From Adineta vaga (lineage: Eukaryota; Rotifera), in the NCBI GenBank assembly GCA_021613535.1, contig CP075494.1:9486001-9550000 (forward strand): a stretch of 64,000 nucleotides of DNA, given 5' to 3'. The position numbers and the translations under genes were made by a program. Position 1 is the first letter of the stretch, and every line of letters starts with the position of its first letter. Below, in pieces: positions 1 through 12,730 of this stretch. The notes beneath the pieces are model-generated. The model was not told where the DNA came from, did not search any database, and was given only the letters and a program-made list of their open reading frames with translations.

Positions 1-567
1 AAACAATATCGGAATGGTTAAATTGACATAACAATGTCAGTTATTATCAAATATCCAACGTAGATATGGCACAACTTGACTATTTGTGTTCATATACTTG
101 TAAAGAATAGAAAGAAAAGTGTTTTCATTATTAATTTTCTTTAACAACATTATGGTTGCTTTTTCTCGAAGAAGTAATCAAAGAAAAATGCTCAGTATAT
201 TTTCCCTTTCTATCCCTTTTCTCTCACCCTCCCTCCATGTCTCTCTATCGTCATTCTGTTCGTTCTCTTTGTTCTCTATGTGTGACTGACTAGCTACTAT
301 GACGGTTGATGATGAGTAGAATGGCACTTTTTCATTATTTGAAATGACATACAACTGACTAAGACAAGCTGAAGAAAAGAGAGAAAGAGAAGAAAAAAGA
401 AAAGAAAAGAAAAGAAAGTTTTTGTTATTTGTCTAGAAAATCTCATTTTCACTTAAAAACTAATGTTTCTATTAACATCCATATCATTTAGATAGGATAA
501 AGTATGATTTTATTATAGTTATTGTTCAATTTTTTTATTGAGAATGTCATGAGAATACTTTCTTCGA
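1..567. other. 5' flank of the K2P channel gene, no gene seen
   Basis: I see no gene here. The stretch is AT-rich with purine-rich runs (AAGAAAA repeats near 370-418) and pyrimidine-rich runs (near 205-270). It presumably holds the promoter and 5' UTR of the potassium channel that begins at 568. I could not pick out a convincing TATA box. Confidence 0.4.
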
Positions 568-2138
568 ATGATTATCGGTACGCAAAACGTGCGCACAGTT
601 GCACTCATGTTCATTGTGCTGATTTATTTAATGTTTGGTGCTGCTGTTTTTAATGCTTGTAAGTCTTTTCTTTAATCATTGTACTTTAAAATAATTGATT
701 TGTCTAGTGGAATCAAAAGAAGAGCATCATTCACGAACTCTTTTAAGGCAGAGAATTGCTCGTATTCTATTTAAAAATGATACCATTCCAAATGAAACAG
801 TATTTATTAGTTTAACAACAGCAATATTCGATAGTCGACATTTTCGTACGGGAACAACTAAACAATGGACATTTCCAGGTGCCTTCTATTTTTCTACATT
901 AGTCGTTACTTTAATCGGTAAATTTCATTTGAAATAAGAGTTTTTCTTTTCTCTCGATAAATGAATCTTTCTATTCATTAGGTTATGGTCAAACAACACC
1001 AAAAACAAGTAAGAATTTGAGTTCTTTTTCCGATTACATGTTTTTCTTTCGTCTGTTTTTAGTGGGTGGAAAAATCTTTTGTATGGTTTATACTGTTGCA
1101 GGCGTGTAAGTTTTCTTTTTTTCGAAATCTTTCTTTTTCATTTGAAAAACATAAAGTTTCGTTTTCTTAGTCCTCTTAATTTAATTATGTTTCAATCAGT
1201 CGGTGAACGATTAAATGCTATTATTTCATTTGTTTTATCACGTATCAAACGTTTATTTGGTTTTCGTCGTCAGAAAGTATCCGGTTTCGAATTAATTGCT
1301 GTGGAATTTGGTATGACAACAATGCTTGTTCTCGGTGGATCATTGATTTTTAGTCGACAAGAAAAATGGACATATTTTGAATCCATCTACTATTCTCTTG
1401 TTACATTTTGGACTATTGGTATGTTAAATTAATCTTAATTTACTTCTAAAATTTTTAATTTTTTTCTTCTCATCAATAGGCTTTGGTGATCTAGTTCCAT
1501 TAGCAAGTTTACAACGTACTGGTCACTCATTGTATTCTCGTTGGGGCTATTTCATCTTTACAATATCATTTATTCTCTTCGGTCTTGCATTAGTCGCGTC
1601 ATCATTGAATCTATTAGTACTTCGTCTTGCGCAATTTCATTCGGAAAACGGTATTGGTGGAATATCTGCGTTTCTCGGTCGAAATGAAGAAGATCTCATT
1701 GCTGCGGCTATCGCTGAACATCGTGCATCACTAAGTGTTCAACATCGTACTCGTATTTGTTCAAATTCCAATAGTATAAGTCAAACAAATAAGAATTTCG
1801 CACCATTTCTTTCAGTAAAAACCAATTCACAATGGTCATTATCTTCATCAACAACAACATCATCGGAGAAGAAATCCGATATTTATATGAAATCTCATGA
1901 AAGAACTTGTTGTTCATGTTTTTCCGTTTTCAATTGTCGAAAACGTCAACGACGTCAATGGCATCTTCGACGTTCACCACAAAATATCAAACATTTACTT
2001 TATTTCAATCAATATTTAGATAATCATAAACTTGAACTCGTACGTAAATCATTGATTCCAAATCAATATCATCACCATCAAGTGACGAATCATCTTTCAG
2101 AACAATCTTCTCGAAAACAACATAGAATATCCATTTAA
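568..2138 (+). CDS. Two-pore domain potassium channel (K2P/TWIK family)
   Basis: Forms a K+-selective leak channel in the plasma membrane as a dimer. Exons are 568-658, 708-920, 982-1008, 1063-1105, 1171-1418 and 1480-2138. They sum to 1281 bp (426 aa) and every junction is in phase. A first membrane helix lies at about residues 8-31. The first pore loop carries the filter IGYGQ (101-105) and the second carries IGFGDL (207-212). One filter of each kind and four helices is the K2P signature. The AGVPLNLIMF stretch after the second helix is also typical. The cytoplasmic C-terminal tail (about 150 aa) is rich in Ser, Arg and His and ends in basic and His-rich runs. The subfamily (TREK/TASK/TWIK) cannot be fixed by eye. 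The start is the first in-frame ATG before TM1. Confidence 0.93.
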
Positions 2139-3578
2139 TCCAACGATCTTATCATTCGTGACATATGTTCTTGATAGTTTGGATTTGTTAACAATAAGAT
2201 AATAGAATAGTTGATGAGATATGTTAACATGGATTTCTAAGAATAGTTTCTTATTGTTGATAAGTGTGCTCTCTTGTATTCTTCTAACAAGTATATTTTT
2301 CAACAAAGATGTGTATAGTTCTCTTATCATAATGATAAATTAAAGTCATACTTTTTTGAAAAGAATTTTTTATTCGTTCCTAAATTAAGAAAAGAATATA
2401 GACAGTTTTATGTTCTACAATTCTTTTCTTCTTTTTCTTTTTGAAAAGATGGAATTTGTATTTAATCTGATCAAAGAAAAATCTTCTTTATGATTACATA
2501 TGTTATTCTGTATTCTTTCTGGATAAGAATTCTAATGTTGTAGACATAATGTCATGAAAGGCTTTACTTATGCTTACAGAGAGGAATGTGACGAATGAGA
2601 CAATTATTTTAATCAAATAAATGAATATATCAGAGCTAGCTTTTTCTTCAAATGTGTAAAAAGATATATGTTATATTTTCATATTATTAATTGCATGTAC
2701 CAATAGTGTCATGTCCATTAGAATACAGTTCTATTTCTGAATAATGGAAATTCTATTTTCAAGTCTGTTCGATAGAGAGATAACTCGTCCATTACTACAA
2801 TCCAACGAAGACTAATGCATTCTCATCTAACAGATCAGTATGGTTTAGTTTCTATCAAACAAATATCCAGATGGCGCCATATTTCGCATGTATTTGTATT
2901 TAACCTTGCGGAAGTGGCGCAATAGTTTCAAGATGCGCAATAAAATAAATAGAAGAGAATCTAATCCGCTAGAAATATTTCCTGCTTGTCCTTTTATTCA
3001 CACTCACAAGAAGAAAAATCACGAAAAAAGACACTATATCGTACAATAACATAAAGAAAAAACAAGCGAAAGACACACGAAAAAAAAACGAACGTTTTGT
3101 GTTTGAGAAATATATATGTATATATATATAGAAGAATCATCACCAGGAACAATACTATTGAAGAAACACGACAATAGAAAAAATCGTCAAATATAATACA
3201 GAAGAAAAATTAACAAAAGTCAATTTTAAATGGAAATGTCAAGAGAAAAACAAACGAAGAAAAAAATTTCTACTCTTTTTTTGAATGTTTATAGTTGCGT
3301 TTGTCAGTATATGTAAATAATTGAGAGGTAGAAAGAAAAAGAGACAAAAAAAACCCAAACGTCTGGGCAAAAGTTTTTCTTTTTTTATGATTTTTTTGGG
3401 GAAATTTTTAACTACTTATATAAAATTTTTCTTTCAAAAAGAAAACAAAAACAACCACATAGAATTTCTCTTCATCATGTATAAACAAAAAATAAGTTTG
3501 ACATGAATAATTAGATTCTCTTAGAAGAAGAAGAAGAAAAAATAATCAATGTTTTTTTATTTACTATCGTCATTGATA
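2139..3578. other. Convergent intergenic region between K2P and TENT5
   Basis: The 3' ends of two convergent genes face each other here. No supported gene is present. There are only AT-rich tracts, a short TA microsatellite near 3113-3130, and purine-rich runs. The short open frame at 3321-3506 is Lys-rich, driven by A-runs, and shows no protein-like features. Confidence 0.5.
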
Positions 3579-5687
3579 TTAATTTCGACGATTTACTGCT
3601 GGAACATGAAGATATCCTCGTTGACCATGATATGAATTATTATTCGATTGTCGTTGTGAATGATGATGTCTATATGAATTTCCACGATATCCATATGATT
3701 TCGTTGATGAACCTGATGGTGAAGACTAGAAGAGAAGTTTTTGATTAGTAAATGAATTTTTAACATTTAAAAACATACCGATCGATTAGAATTCATCGTA
3801 GTATTATTTCGATGATGTGGATGATTATATACATGATATTTTTGATAATGTTGAGAATCGTTAACAAATAAATGTTCATATTCATAATGATATGATTCTT
3901 TTAAGTAAAGTATATTCATTAATAATAATTCTCGATCTTCATGTGTTAGACAAACAGTACTTTGTTGAATAACATCAGCTAAATATTCGAAAAATAACAA
4001 ACATAATCGAGCATTTATTAAATCAGCTTGATCAATTTGATTCGAATCATATTTCGAATTCAATAATTGACTTTGTAAATATGATCGATGTTGAAATATT
4101 TCATTGACATTATTCGTTATATGTAAATTACTGATAATTGAAGAAGGTAAGAAATGTGTCGCTACATATTGGGCAATAACATGTATTTGTTCTGGACTTG
4201 TCTTATAATCAATGCAAAAACGTGAACACATATAACGTTGCATATGAATCATAATTGCAATATCATAAGGTTTATAATTTCTTGCTAATAGATCACAATA
4301 TTTCTAAAAGAAAAACAAAAGATTGAATTTTATAGTTCTTTGTTTTTTTTGCAAAGAATTGAAATACTTACTAATAAACCTCCACCACGAATTGTTTCAG
4401 GTTCATAAGTACAAATTAATTTATGATTTAAATGATGCATTGCTTGATGTACATCTTTGTAAGCTGAATAGACTTCACTTAATAATGGTACGGGCAACAA
4501 AATCTCTTTTTCTATCACTGATGAAGAAAAGACATGATCATCATCTTCATTCGTTGAATCATCAGCATCAACTTCAATTCCATCATCAACATCTTCATTG
4601 ATGGAAATTTGAAATTGTAGTGATGAATCAGATTGATTATCATCATTTGTAGATTCTGATGGTTTCGATGAATGAGAACGAGATTCCGATGATGCTAAAA
4701 CAAAATATACAGGTCAATGATTTGTTATTATAAATAAAGAGGAAATCTGAATTAACTTTTAAGAAGATTAAATCGGAAATCAGTTTTCTTTTGTTAATCT
4801 ACTAGACAGTTATGTGTAAACAACATCTACTTACAATTATTTTTCTCTGCTTTAATCGTTGTTATTGTTGCTAATGTTTGACATTGAATAGGATTTTCCT
4901 GTTCAGTAACGCTAGGTAAAGACGAGGGTGCAAAAAATCCGAATTGTAATGGACTTGTACTTGTATTCGTATGAGAATTTATTGGTTTTTTAAGAATTGT
5001 TACTCCATTGATAGCTTCAATAACTAAACTTTTCGTTTGAATTTGTGTTGTTATTGATTCAGGATTGATTTTTTCGAAAAGTAATGGTTTAAGATCGATT
5101 TGAAATGAATCAACGCTAAATTGCCATTGACGTTTAAGATTTTCCACAAATTTCAATTCAAGATTTTGTCCTAATAAATTCTGTAATGATAATAATGCCC
5201 ATGAATCTTGATCAGATGTTATTTTAATATTCTTTTTTGAATAAGTATCAAGTACTGAAGCAATAAAATATTGTGTACATGATGCAGCATTTGGAATATG
5301 TTCAATTAAACATGAAGAAATAATGTATTTTATAATTGTCCATACATCACATAGATACGGTTCATTATTTGATGAGAATAATGTTGTTTGTTGCTGAGAT
5401 GATAAGGATGTTTTAATAAGAAAAAGAATATCAATATCACGATAGACAAAATCTGAATCATTTATAAGTACATAAGATGCAGCTCCGCCATGTAAACGAA
5501 TAGCAGATATTTCAATTGAATGTTCTCGTAATTTAATCAGAAGATCACGAAGAAAATCTTTTGGAATAATATGTAATGTTGGAAATGACGATGTTGGTGG
5601 CGAAGGATAAATAGGAATTGTTGGTGTTAGAACCCGTCGTAATTTATCATTTTGTTCAGGTGATAAATAAACTGGTGTAACGTGCAT
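3579..5687 (-). CDS. TENT5: Terminal nucleotidyltransferase 5 (TENT5/FAM46) poly(A) polymerase
   Basis: A non-canonical poly(A) polymerase that lengthens mRNA tails, known in animals for stabilising mRNAs of secreted proteins. Exons in transcript order are 5687-4835, 4694-4372, 4303-3779 and 3725-3579, giving 1848 bp (615 aa), all in phase. The palm shows LHGGAASYVL (65-74) and the metal-binding DID (D84, D86) in YRDIDILFLI. The family blocks ELKFVENLKRQWQFSVDSFQ, PETIRGGGLLKYCDLL and MCSRFCIDY follow in order. The protein is longer than the usual 390-440 aa because of a Ser/Asp/Asn-rich insertion of about 150 residues between SFQIDLKPLL and the LPVPLLSEVYSAY block, plus a polar Ser/Arg/Gly tail. 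A splice acceptor (CTA on + strand, 5714-5716) lies 27 nt before the chosen ATG, so I start there rather than at 5753. Confidence 0.93.
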
Positions 5688-5920
5688 TGTTAAGAAAAAT
5701 ATCTTTCGAATTTCTAAAAAAATGACAAATAAATATATTCTATCACATGACACATGTTTGTGTGGGCGGTATTACGCAATTAAATTGAAATCTCTTCTAC
5801 CTAAGAATCTTTGAGTAAGTCTATGAAAATAATCCTGATTTATACAGAGGTCGATATCATACGTATATACTCAATGATTTGTTGTGTCCTAGTGGGTTAG
5901 GGTATGATAGTAATAATAGA

Positions 5921-5942
5921 AGAAGAAGAAGAAGAAGAAGGA
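5921..5942. repeat. (AGA)n microsatellite
   Basis: A run of AGA/AGAAGA triplets in intergenic sequence. It creates an Arg-rich open frame that is not a believable gene. Confidence 0.8.
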
Positions 5943-8900
5943 AAAAAACGACTAGTCGTTTCGATATTATTCGAAAGAAAGGTAATGCATATGATTGGAT
6001 GAAAGTGTGTGTGTATAGTGTGAGAGAAAAGGACACAATGAATGACGACATCTTTAGACGTATTTTTATATACTATAGAAAAACGAAGGAAGAAATCCTT
6101 GCTGTAAGATTGATTTATATGACGAGTGAAGTTTTGGGAAAAATTCTATTTGTTTTTACGCATTTAATCAGACTGTTTACTTTTGTTAAGAAGAGAATTG
6201 TTTGACGTATTTAAATGTCTTTTTTTCTTGCTGCAAGTTTTCATAAATATTACCTGATTTCTATTGTCATTCAACTCAGAAGAAAAGAAAAAAAATGTAT
6301 TCGATCTTCAAGTATACAACTACACATATTCTCAACGTTAAAAGAAAATGTTTCAAAAATATCTTGTTCAAAAAAAAACGAAATAGAATTTGAAAAGAAA
6401 ATTCATTTCTGAAATTATTTTGTATTTATTTGCTATGGCACGTTTTCTAACAGGCGTTTCGTACGCGAAACAAAACGTGTTGAAAACCTAAATGCGACAT
6501 AAAAAAAGAAACGTAAAAGATGATAAAAAACCTCGAAAAACAGTTCTTTTCGAATATAAATAGAAATATTCTGACGAAATGTAAAGAAAAAAAACGAACG
6601 ACGCTATTGTTATTCAGATTTTATGAAATCGAACAATTTTCTTTTCTTACTGTATACAGTTAACCTTGTTTCATATTATTAATTATTGAGAATTGTCAGT
6701 TATTCATTATCATAACATTAGAATGTTCGTGATTGAAATATAGACAAAGAAAGTTTATATATTGAGAGTTGAGAACAAAGAATATGCTAGAAGTACAATG
6801 AGCATACTGCAAGATCAACAGTGTGCAGAACATACGAGAATGTACTTGAGTAAGAAAAGAAAAGAATACGTATATGTACAATCAAGAGAAAGGTTACGAT
6901 CACCGTTATATATTTTCAGTTACTCTTATAAACCTGTTAGATCTCACCTAATATTGTTCGTACACTTTCAAGCAGCAATTGGAGAGAAGCTTTTCATCTC
7001 TATATCAAATGAAAAGAATCATCCTCATGACTTATATTAAGAAGACTAACAGCTGAGTTTTTATTAATTCTTTGAAATACATATTCGTCATAGCTTGATA
7101 AATCCTTATATGATTATTTTTAACATCTGTCGTCCACATGCTTGAAAGTCTGTTTGTTTTAATGAAAGAGAGAAAAAAAAAGGTTAATTCATTTGACTCC
7201 GAATTCGATAGAGTTATGTGATAGAATAAATGATTAATGTCGTTATGACCGAGATAACGAAAACAAAATTATGTTTTGATCATTTTTTCTTACGTTTATA
7301 ATCTATCGGTTTTTCAATCATATATAGAGTACGCTTGTTTATTATCCGTGTAAAAACCTAATTTTTTATGATTGATATATTTACAATTATGATTTAATTT
7401 ATAAGTACAACCGCAACGTATGTTGATATACTTGATTTTCGTATTAGACTTGTTGTTAGCATATAACCTTGACATTATATTTATAAAGAAAAATATAGTT
7501 TTTCGTAAAAAATCTATCCATAAGTGGATTTTAGTAGCATTGAAAATTGTATTTCTTTGTCTAGAATTTGTGTATTATGATGGTGAACATATGTTCTTCT
7601 TTCGTACAAGTTAATATTTAGATGGGATTCTTATCGTAAAAGAGCAAAAAAAAGTAATAATTCAATTAGTCTGGATTCGTAGATAAGATACGAGAGTAGT
7701 TCGAAGAAAACAAAGATGCAATCAGTGAATATAGCTGTGATTGGTTTTCATATCTGTGTGTAGATTTATTGAAATGATGAATGAATATCGATATACCAAT
7801 TCGACTATGCTCTTAAATCAGATTGTTCTTCAACCGTGATTCATCCGAACAAAAATACAATAGATATATGTATTATTAATCAAATCAATGATGGAAAGAA
7901 TTGTCTTATTCATTGTGATTCATAAGTCATTGTATTTCGTATTTGAATTTTGAGAAACGCAAACTGTCGAATTTCTCAATGGAGAACTTGAGTGTAGTCC
8001 TTGATGATGCAAAATACAGAAAAATGTTTTTTCGATGTTTATTTATTATGAACAAATGAAATTTCATGTATATCTTTGGTACTAATTATAACGAGTTGTT
8101 CATTTTGTTGTCTAGACGTATAACATTTTGGTTTTCTCTCTCTCTCTCGTCTATTTTCTTCAACAGTAATAATTAATGAAATATAATTTCCTCCAAAAGT
8201 CATTTATTAATGATATATCTAAATGAAAATCTCGATATGTTGCCTTTTTTTTATTGTTTTTTGTTTATGAAAAATTCTCGTTTCTTTTTCTCACTATGAA
8301 ATCAAAATAAACATGTCTATGCTCGTTAATTCTAATGAAGCGAAACTAGTCTGTAGTATATTATTTTTGAAGGTTTATTAGACGGAAAACTTGTTATGAA
8401 TGATTATGCATATCTCAGTTATTGATGGATATGATGTGTAGAAAAAAAACGAAAACAACATTCGAAACGATGATAATTTTCTTACATTAGTTATCACTTA
8501 TAAAATCCGAAAAGTGATTTATTCTTGCATGAAAATATATTAGATAGTATCCGTTTGATCTATTGAGAATGTCATATGATTGATCGAAGTTGTAATTAGA
8601 ATAAATAGATCAAAAACAGAAAATGTCCAATTCGTTTAAGAATACACGATGAGATTTTCATCAGTAGTAGTAGTCAATTTTGGTCTTTCTAACTCCAATT
8701 AAATCATATATATTTTTGTACGTACTACGATGTTTATTGATCAAAATCATTCCCCTTCGTTCGTTTGAATATCTTCGGTGAAAATCAATCTTTATCAGTT
8801 TTTTTGCTATCGTCTGTAATCGCTTCTCATATATTAAAATTTAGCCGATTCAGTGCATATCTGTCGAAAACAAGGCAACCAACTGTGACGCAATTCTTAC

Positions 8901-8982
8901 ATAGTAAATACTATGTTTTGTAATTTTCGTATTACATAATGATTGGTCGTATTTTGTTTTGTTGATAAAAGTTTTTTTCTCT

Positions 8983-9003
8983 TCTTCTTCTTCTTCTTCT
9001 TCG
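8983..9003. repeat. (TTC)n microsatellite
   Basis: A CTTCTTCTTC run in the intergenic desert upstream of the gene at 9464. Confidence 0.75.
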
Positions 9004-9365
9004 TCTTTTCGCTCTTTTGTGTATTTTCATATCAACAAAAAATAAAAAAATCATAAATATTGTCAAGATGAGAGCGGTTTTCATCATGTTTTTTTTTCGC
9101 TTCGTATGCCGGTTCTGGTTGAACGAACATCGGGTTAACCCATCAAACCATGTAAATGTGCATTAGGAATGCAGAAAAAAGCAATGTAAAGTGCAAAGTA
9201 TAGTGGTTTTGTGTGAAGTACGGCATGCGGTGAGATGGAGATACTCATCAATTGCAAGTATGGTTATCGTCGATCAATAACCTTGAGAAAAAAAAACGAA
9301 AAAAAGAGAGGTAAGACAAGAGGGCTACCACCGACGTTTTCTCTCTTCGTTTACAATTTGAGTGG

Positions 9366-9373
9366 TATAAAAA
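9366..9373 (+). promoter_or_regulatory. TATA-like box of the Pro/Val-rich protein gene
   Basis: The sequence TATAAAAA lies 98 bp upstream of the ATG at 9464. Unlike many neighbours, this gene has no splice acceptor just before its start codon. That fits an ordinary TATA promoter rather than trans-splicing. Confidence 0.5.
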
Positions 9374-9463
9374 GCCGCTGTATGTCTTCATTCAAACGCT
9401 TTCATTTGAAGCTTTACATTCTACTAGTCCCTTTATTTTTTCGAATTTTCATTTTCCGAAATC

Positions 9464-10242
9464 ATGGTTGCCATCGATCGTGTTGGACATGTCTATCCTT
9501 CAGTTCATCTTCAAGAAATGCTAAATCTTGCACAAAAACCTGCACCATTAGCAACACCAACTCAACAAGGTCATATGCCATTTAACGATACTGTTGCTAG
9601 TGTAATGAATGGTGATGCTACACAAAAGATTACACCTGAACAATTTGGTCTTGCTAACAATCCATCATTACAATTTGCAACACCTGGCGGTGGATTCATT
9701 CAAGTCTTCGGCCCTTTGAGAACACCTGGTAACGATAGATTCTTTCATGATCCTAATCCAGTTGTCATTCAAAAGAAATCAAAACCAATTACATACGTAC
9801 AGAAAATCAACTTAGCTTATTATAAACCACCTGCTCCACCAGCGCCAGGTCCAGTTATCATTAAAGAAGTATGTGTATATCATTTGAATTGTATTCAGTA
9901 TTAATTACATTTCAATATCTATCTAGGTTCGACCACCTCAGGCACCAGTTCCACCACCACTTTATGTTCGTATTCAACCACCACCACCACGAGAGCAAGC
10001 ACCAATAGTCATCCGTGAAGCTCCACCACCACGACCAAAACAAATTCCAGTAAGTTTTTCTTTCCAATGAAAACGATTTAATTAACATGTATCTCTCTCT
10101 CTTTCTTTAGACAACTCATTTAACTAAAGTCTTACCAGCTATTCCAGTTCCACCACCCAATGTTCAAGTACGTAATGCTCCTGATGCAGCAACACTTGAA
10201 AAGACTTTAAATGGCTTGGGTCTTACATCATTGTTACAATAA
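9464..10242 (+). CDS. Pro/Val-rich repeat protein resembling alveolin-type cytoskeletal proteins
   Basis: I do not recognise a named orthologue. Exons 9464-9868, 9927-10049 and 10111-10242 give 660 bp (219 aa), all in phase. The first ~110 residues are a soluble, Gln/Asn-containing region with an Asn-Gly-rich middle. The C-terminal half is low-complexity. It has PPAPPAPGPVIIKEV, then VRIQPPPPREQAPIVIREA, then further IPVPPPNVQV units: alternating Pro blocks and V/I-R/K-E/Q strands. Valine/proline strands of this kind occur in alveolin/IMC-type submembrane skeleton proteins. Since rotifers have an intracellular lamina under the apical membrane, a structural role is a reasonable guess but is only inference. 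No signal peptide or membrane helix is seen. The TATA-like box suggests strong, regulated transcription. Confidence 0.85.
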
Positions 10243-12730
10243 ACGAAATCAATCATAACAACATAAACTCTTTTTCTCTTCTTATGTATTTTGTATGATG
10301 AGTATAGATAATTTATTTTTTTATATTAATCTTCTATAACGGTGGTCTGTGCGAGGATGCAATCAATCTATTTAGCTGTTCATTTTATTCATAATCTTAT
10401 ATTCTTCTTATTCTATTTTCTATATCTTCGTCGTTTTTTTTTGTTCGATCTCTTATTTTTCTGTGCATGAAATATGTATTTCGGGAAGGCATTCAATTGT
10501 TATCAGCTTTTTTCTTGTATCTGTGTCCTGTGTTATCGATATGACAATGTGGAATGTCTTCTTCTATTCCTGGTCATCCGATGGTACGGTTGAAACGATC
10601 ATGAACACTTTTGATAAACATAGAATGAGCAACTTGCAATGCAAATTTCGAATATTTAATGTTCGAAAGAAAAAAATTCTATTTAAAACATACAAAAAAA
10701 AAACGATTTAAAAATAAAAATCTAAGCTCCGGCCGATCTCTAAAATTATGTGTTATTTTCACGATGAAAGATTTGATAGATGATAAATATCTTCAAGAAT
10801 GACATCGGTCAGTAATCGAAAGAGTTAAGACGTAAACATCATTAAAATAATCCATGTGTAATATTGTTTTCGATTGCATCATAAAAAACGTCAAAATATC
10901 AATGTAAACAGAATATCCCTCGAATAGAGAAAAATAAAACAAAATTACTGCGTTCGTTTTGACAGCTCATCAGTAAGATTCATCTGTCAATCATTTTCGA
11001 GAAATAGAAATAGACGATGACGTCGTTCGATGATTCGAATATATTTTCTATTGTATGACTTTTTTTTTTATATATATTCGAAAACAAGAAGAAAAAAAAC
11101 AAGTATTTCGTTTTTGTTTTGTTCGAGAATATAAAGAAAATATGTAATTATAATTTCTCAAAGTTAATATATCTAATCATTCGATTAATCTTTGTCCTTT
11201 ATATAAGATTAATGTCCAATTCTATTGTTCGATAGATGAAGAAAAAACAAACATATTCGTTTATAGTTAGAATTAAAATAACAACTATTCATGGTTTGAT
11301 TATATATTCGAGCAATAATAATAACAATCAAAAAGGAACGAAACAGTTATTATTTTTTCCTATTAATATATTTGATAATTAGTTTCCTCGTCTTTTATAC
11401 TTGCGTATTTTTTCGCTACATCGAACTTTCGAAAGATAATTTTCATTCGTTTTCAATGTTGATTGCAATATTTATTACAAATCAATATAGAAAGTAAACA
11501 TTATGTTTACCGACCGTAGACTCTTTTTTATTATAATTATCACAATGAAGATCAAAAATTTTCTCATTCAAATTTCTAAACATGTACTTGAATAAAGTTA
11601 AAGACGCAAAATATCAATTCATACAATATATGACTGTTGATTTTGATGAGTAAATATAATCGTACACGTACGTTGAGAGAAAGAAAATCATTGAATATTA
11701 GTCATTATCTTATACACATCCATAAGGATAGAAAAATACCCGTAAGCCATGAACTTATCTATTGATATACTTGTTCGAACTAATGTGTATAATTACGAAC
11801 ATAAATCAAGTTAATTATTGATTTTGTACTTTTTTCTTATTCAACTTGATACGAATCAAAACAAGAAAATAATGATGACTTGTTTTTTTTTATTTTGATT
11901 ATTTTTCAAATATGAACTGTGTGATTGTACTGATTGTAAAGTGTGTAATTAAGTATGAAAAAATGATACGAATAGATTAAAAAATTTATTTCGTCAATAT
12001 GATGAGAATGATAATCTTGCATCATCTATTGACAATGTGTCTTATTTATTTCACTAGTCAATTCCATACTTACGAAAAGTCTACTTTACACGTCGTTCAG
12101 CGATTTCTTTGATAGATACTTTTTGACGAAATAAATATATTGATTGAAATCAGTATATCGATGTATTTATAACTCTAATGATGCAAAGCTGCACATTTGA
12201 CATATCGTTAATGATATATATCGACGTATACGTATGATTCAAATTTGGACTTATGTTAGTGGAAAATCGACAAAGATATTCGAATATCACTGACCGATGT
12301 AATGTGTCCATCCTTAAAGATTTAGAGTTCAAATATTAGAATGCGTAACAGAAATAAAATAGCAGTGTAAGAAAAAGTATGTTGTCTAATAGCTTAGTCT
12401 GATTCTAATCAGAAAAGATTATTTCGATGAATAAAAACAACGTAAAAGTTTACAGATGACGCTTTATGTCGATCTGATCGTTTCAGAAATTCTTTCAATT
12501 TTTCTCACTAATTCTACTCGTCACGATCTATCACTCTCAACAGCAATGTTCAACAAACATCAATTTATTCAAGAATAACATTTGCTGAAATTAACTGCAT
12601 TGAATACCTATGGCAACATAAAATCAATCAGTATGAAAGTTTTTTTAAACGTTTACACATGAAACGAAAACGAATTCAATGTCGTGCTGTTTTTATTTAC
12701 TAAAATCAATTTGAAATTCTTTCAAACATA
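10243..12730. other. 2.5-kb AT-rich intergenic region, no supported gene
   Basis: This contains the 3' UTR of the preceding gene and the 5' flank of the TLDc gene. The open frames (for example 10463-10711) have unlikely composition and no family features. I found no repeats beyond short A/T runs. Confidence 0.45.

Larger units (their letters stand above)
5688..9463. other. 3.8-kb AT-rich intergenic region, no supported gene
   Basis: This is the longest gene-free stretch in the window. Open frames are short and have poor composition. The one at 5879-6205 is carried by an (AGA)n repeat that encodes poly-Arg. Microsatellites are (AGA)n near 5921-5942 and (TTC)n near 8983-9003. The 3' part holds the promoter of the next gene, including a TATA-like box at 9366-9373. 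I see no tRNA cloverleaf and no transposon signature by eye. Confidence 0.5.

Noticed and set aside
2870-2960. GC-richer patch that looked like a possible tRNA or hairpin
   Set aside because: I could not fold a cloverleaf or find the T-loop consensus; only short GGCGCC/GCGC matches are present.
3321-3506. Plus-strand Lys-rich open frame downstream of the K2P gene
   Set aside because: It is produced by A-rich sequence, has no family features and lies in a convergent 3' UTR region.
5879-6205. 108-codon plus-strand open frame with a poly-Arg run
   Set aside because: The run comes from an (AGA)n microsatellite, and the rest has no protein-like pattern or splice context.
10463-10711. 82-codon open frame after the alveolin-like gene
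   Set aside because: It lies in the likely 3' UTR, has odd composition and ends in A-runs encoding Lys.
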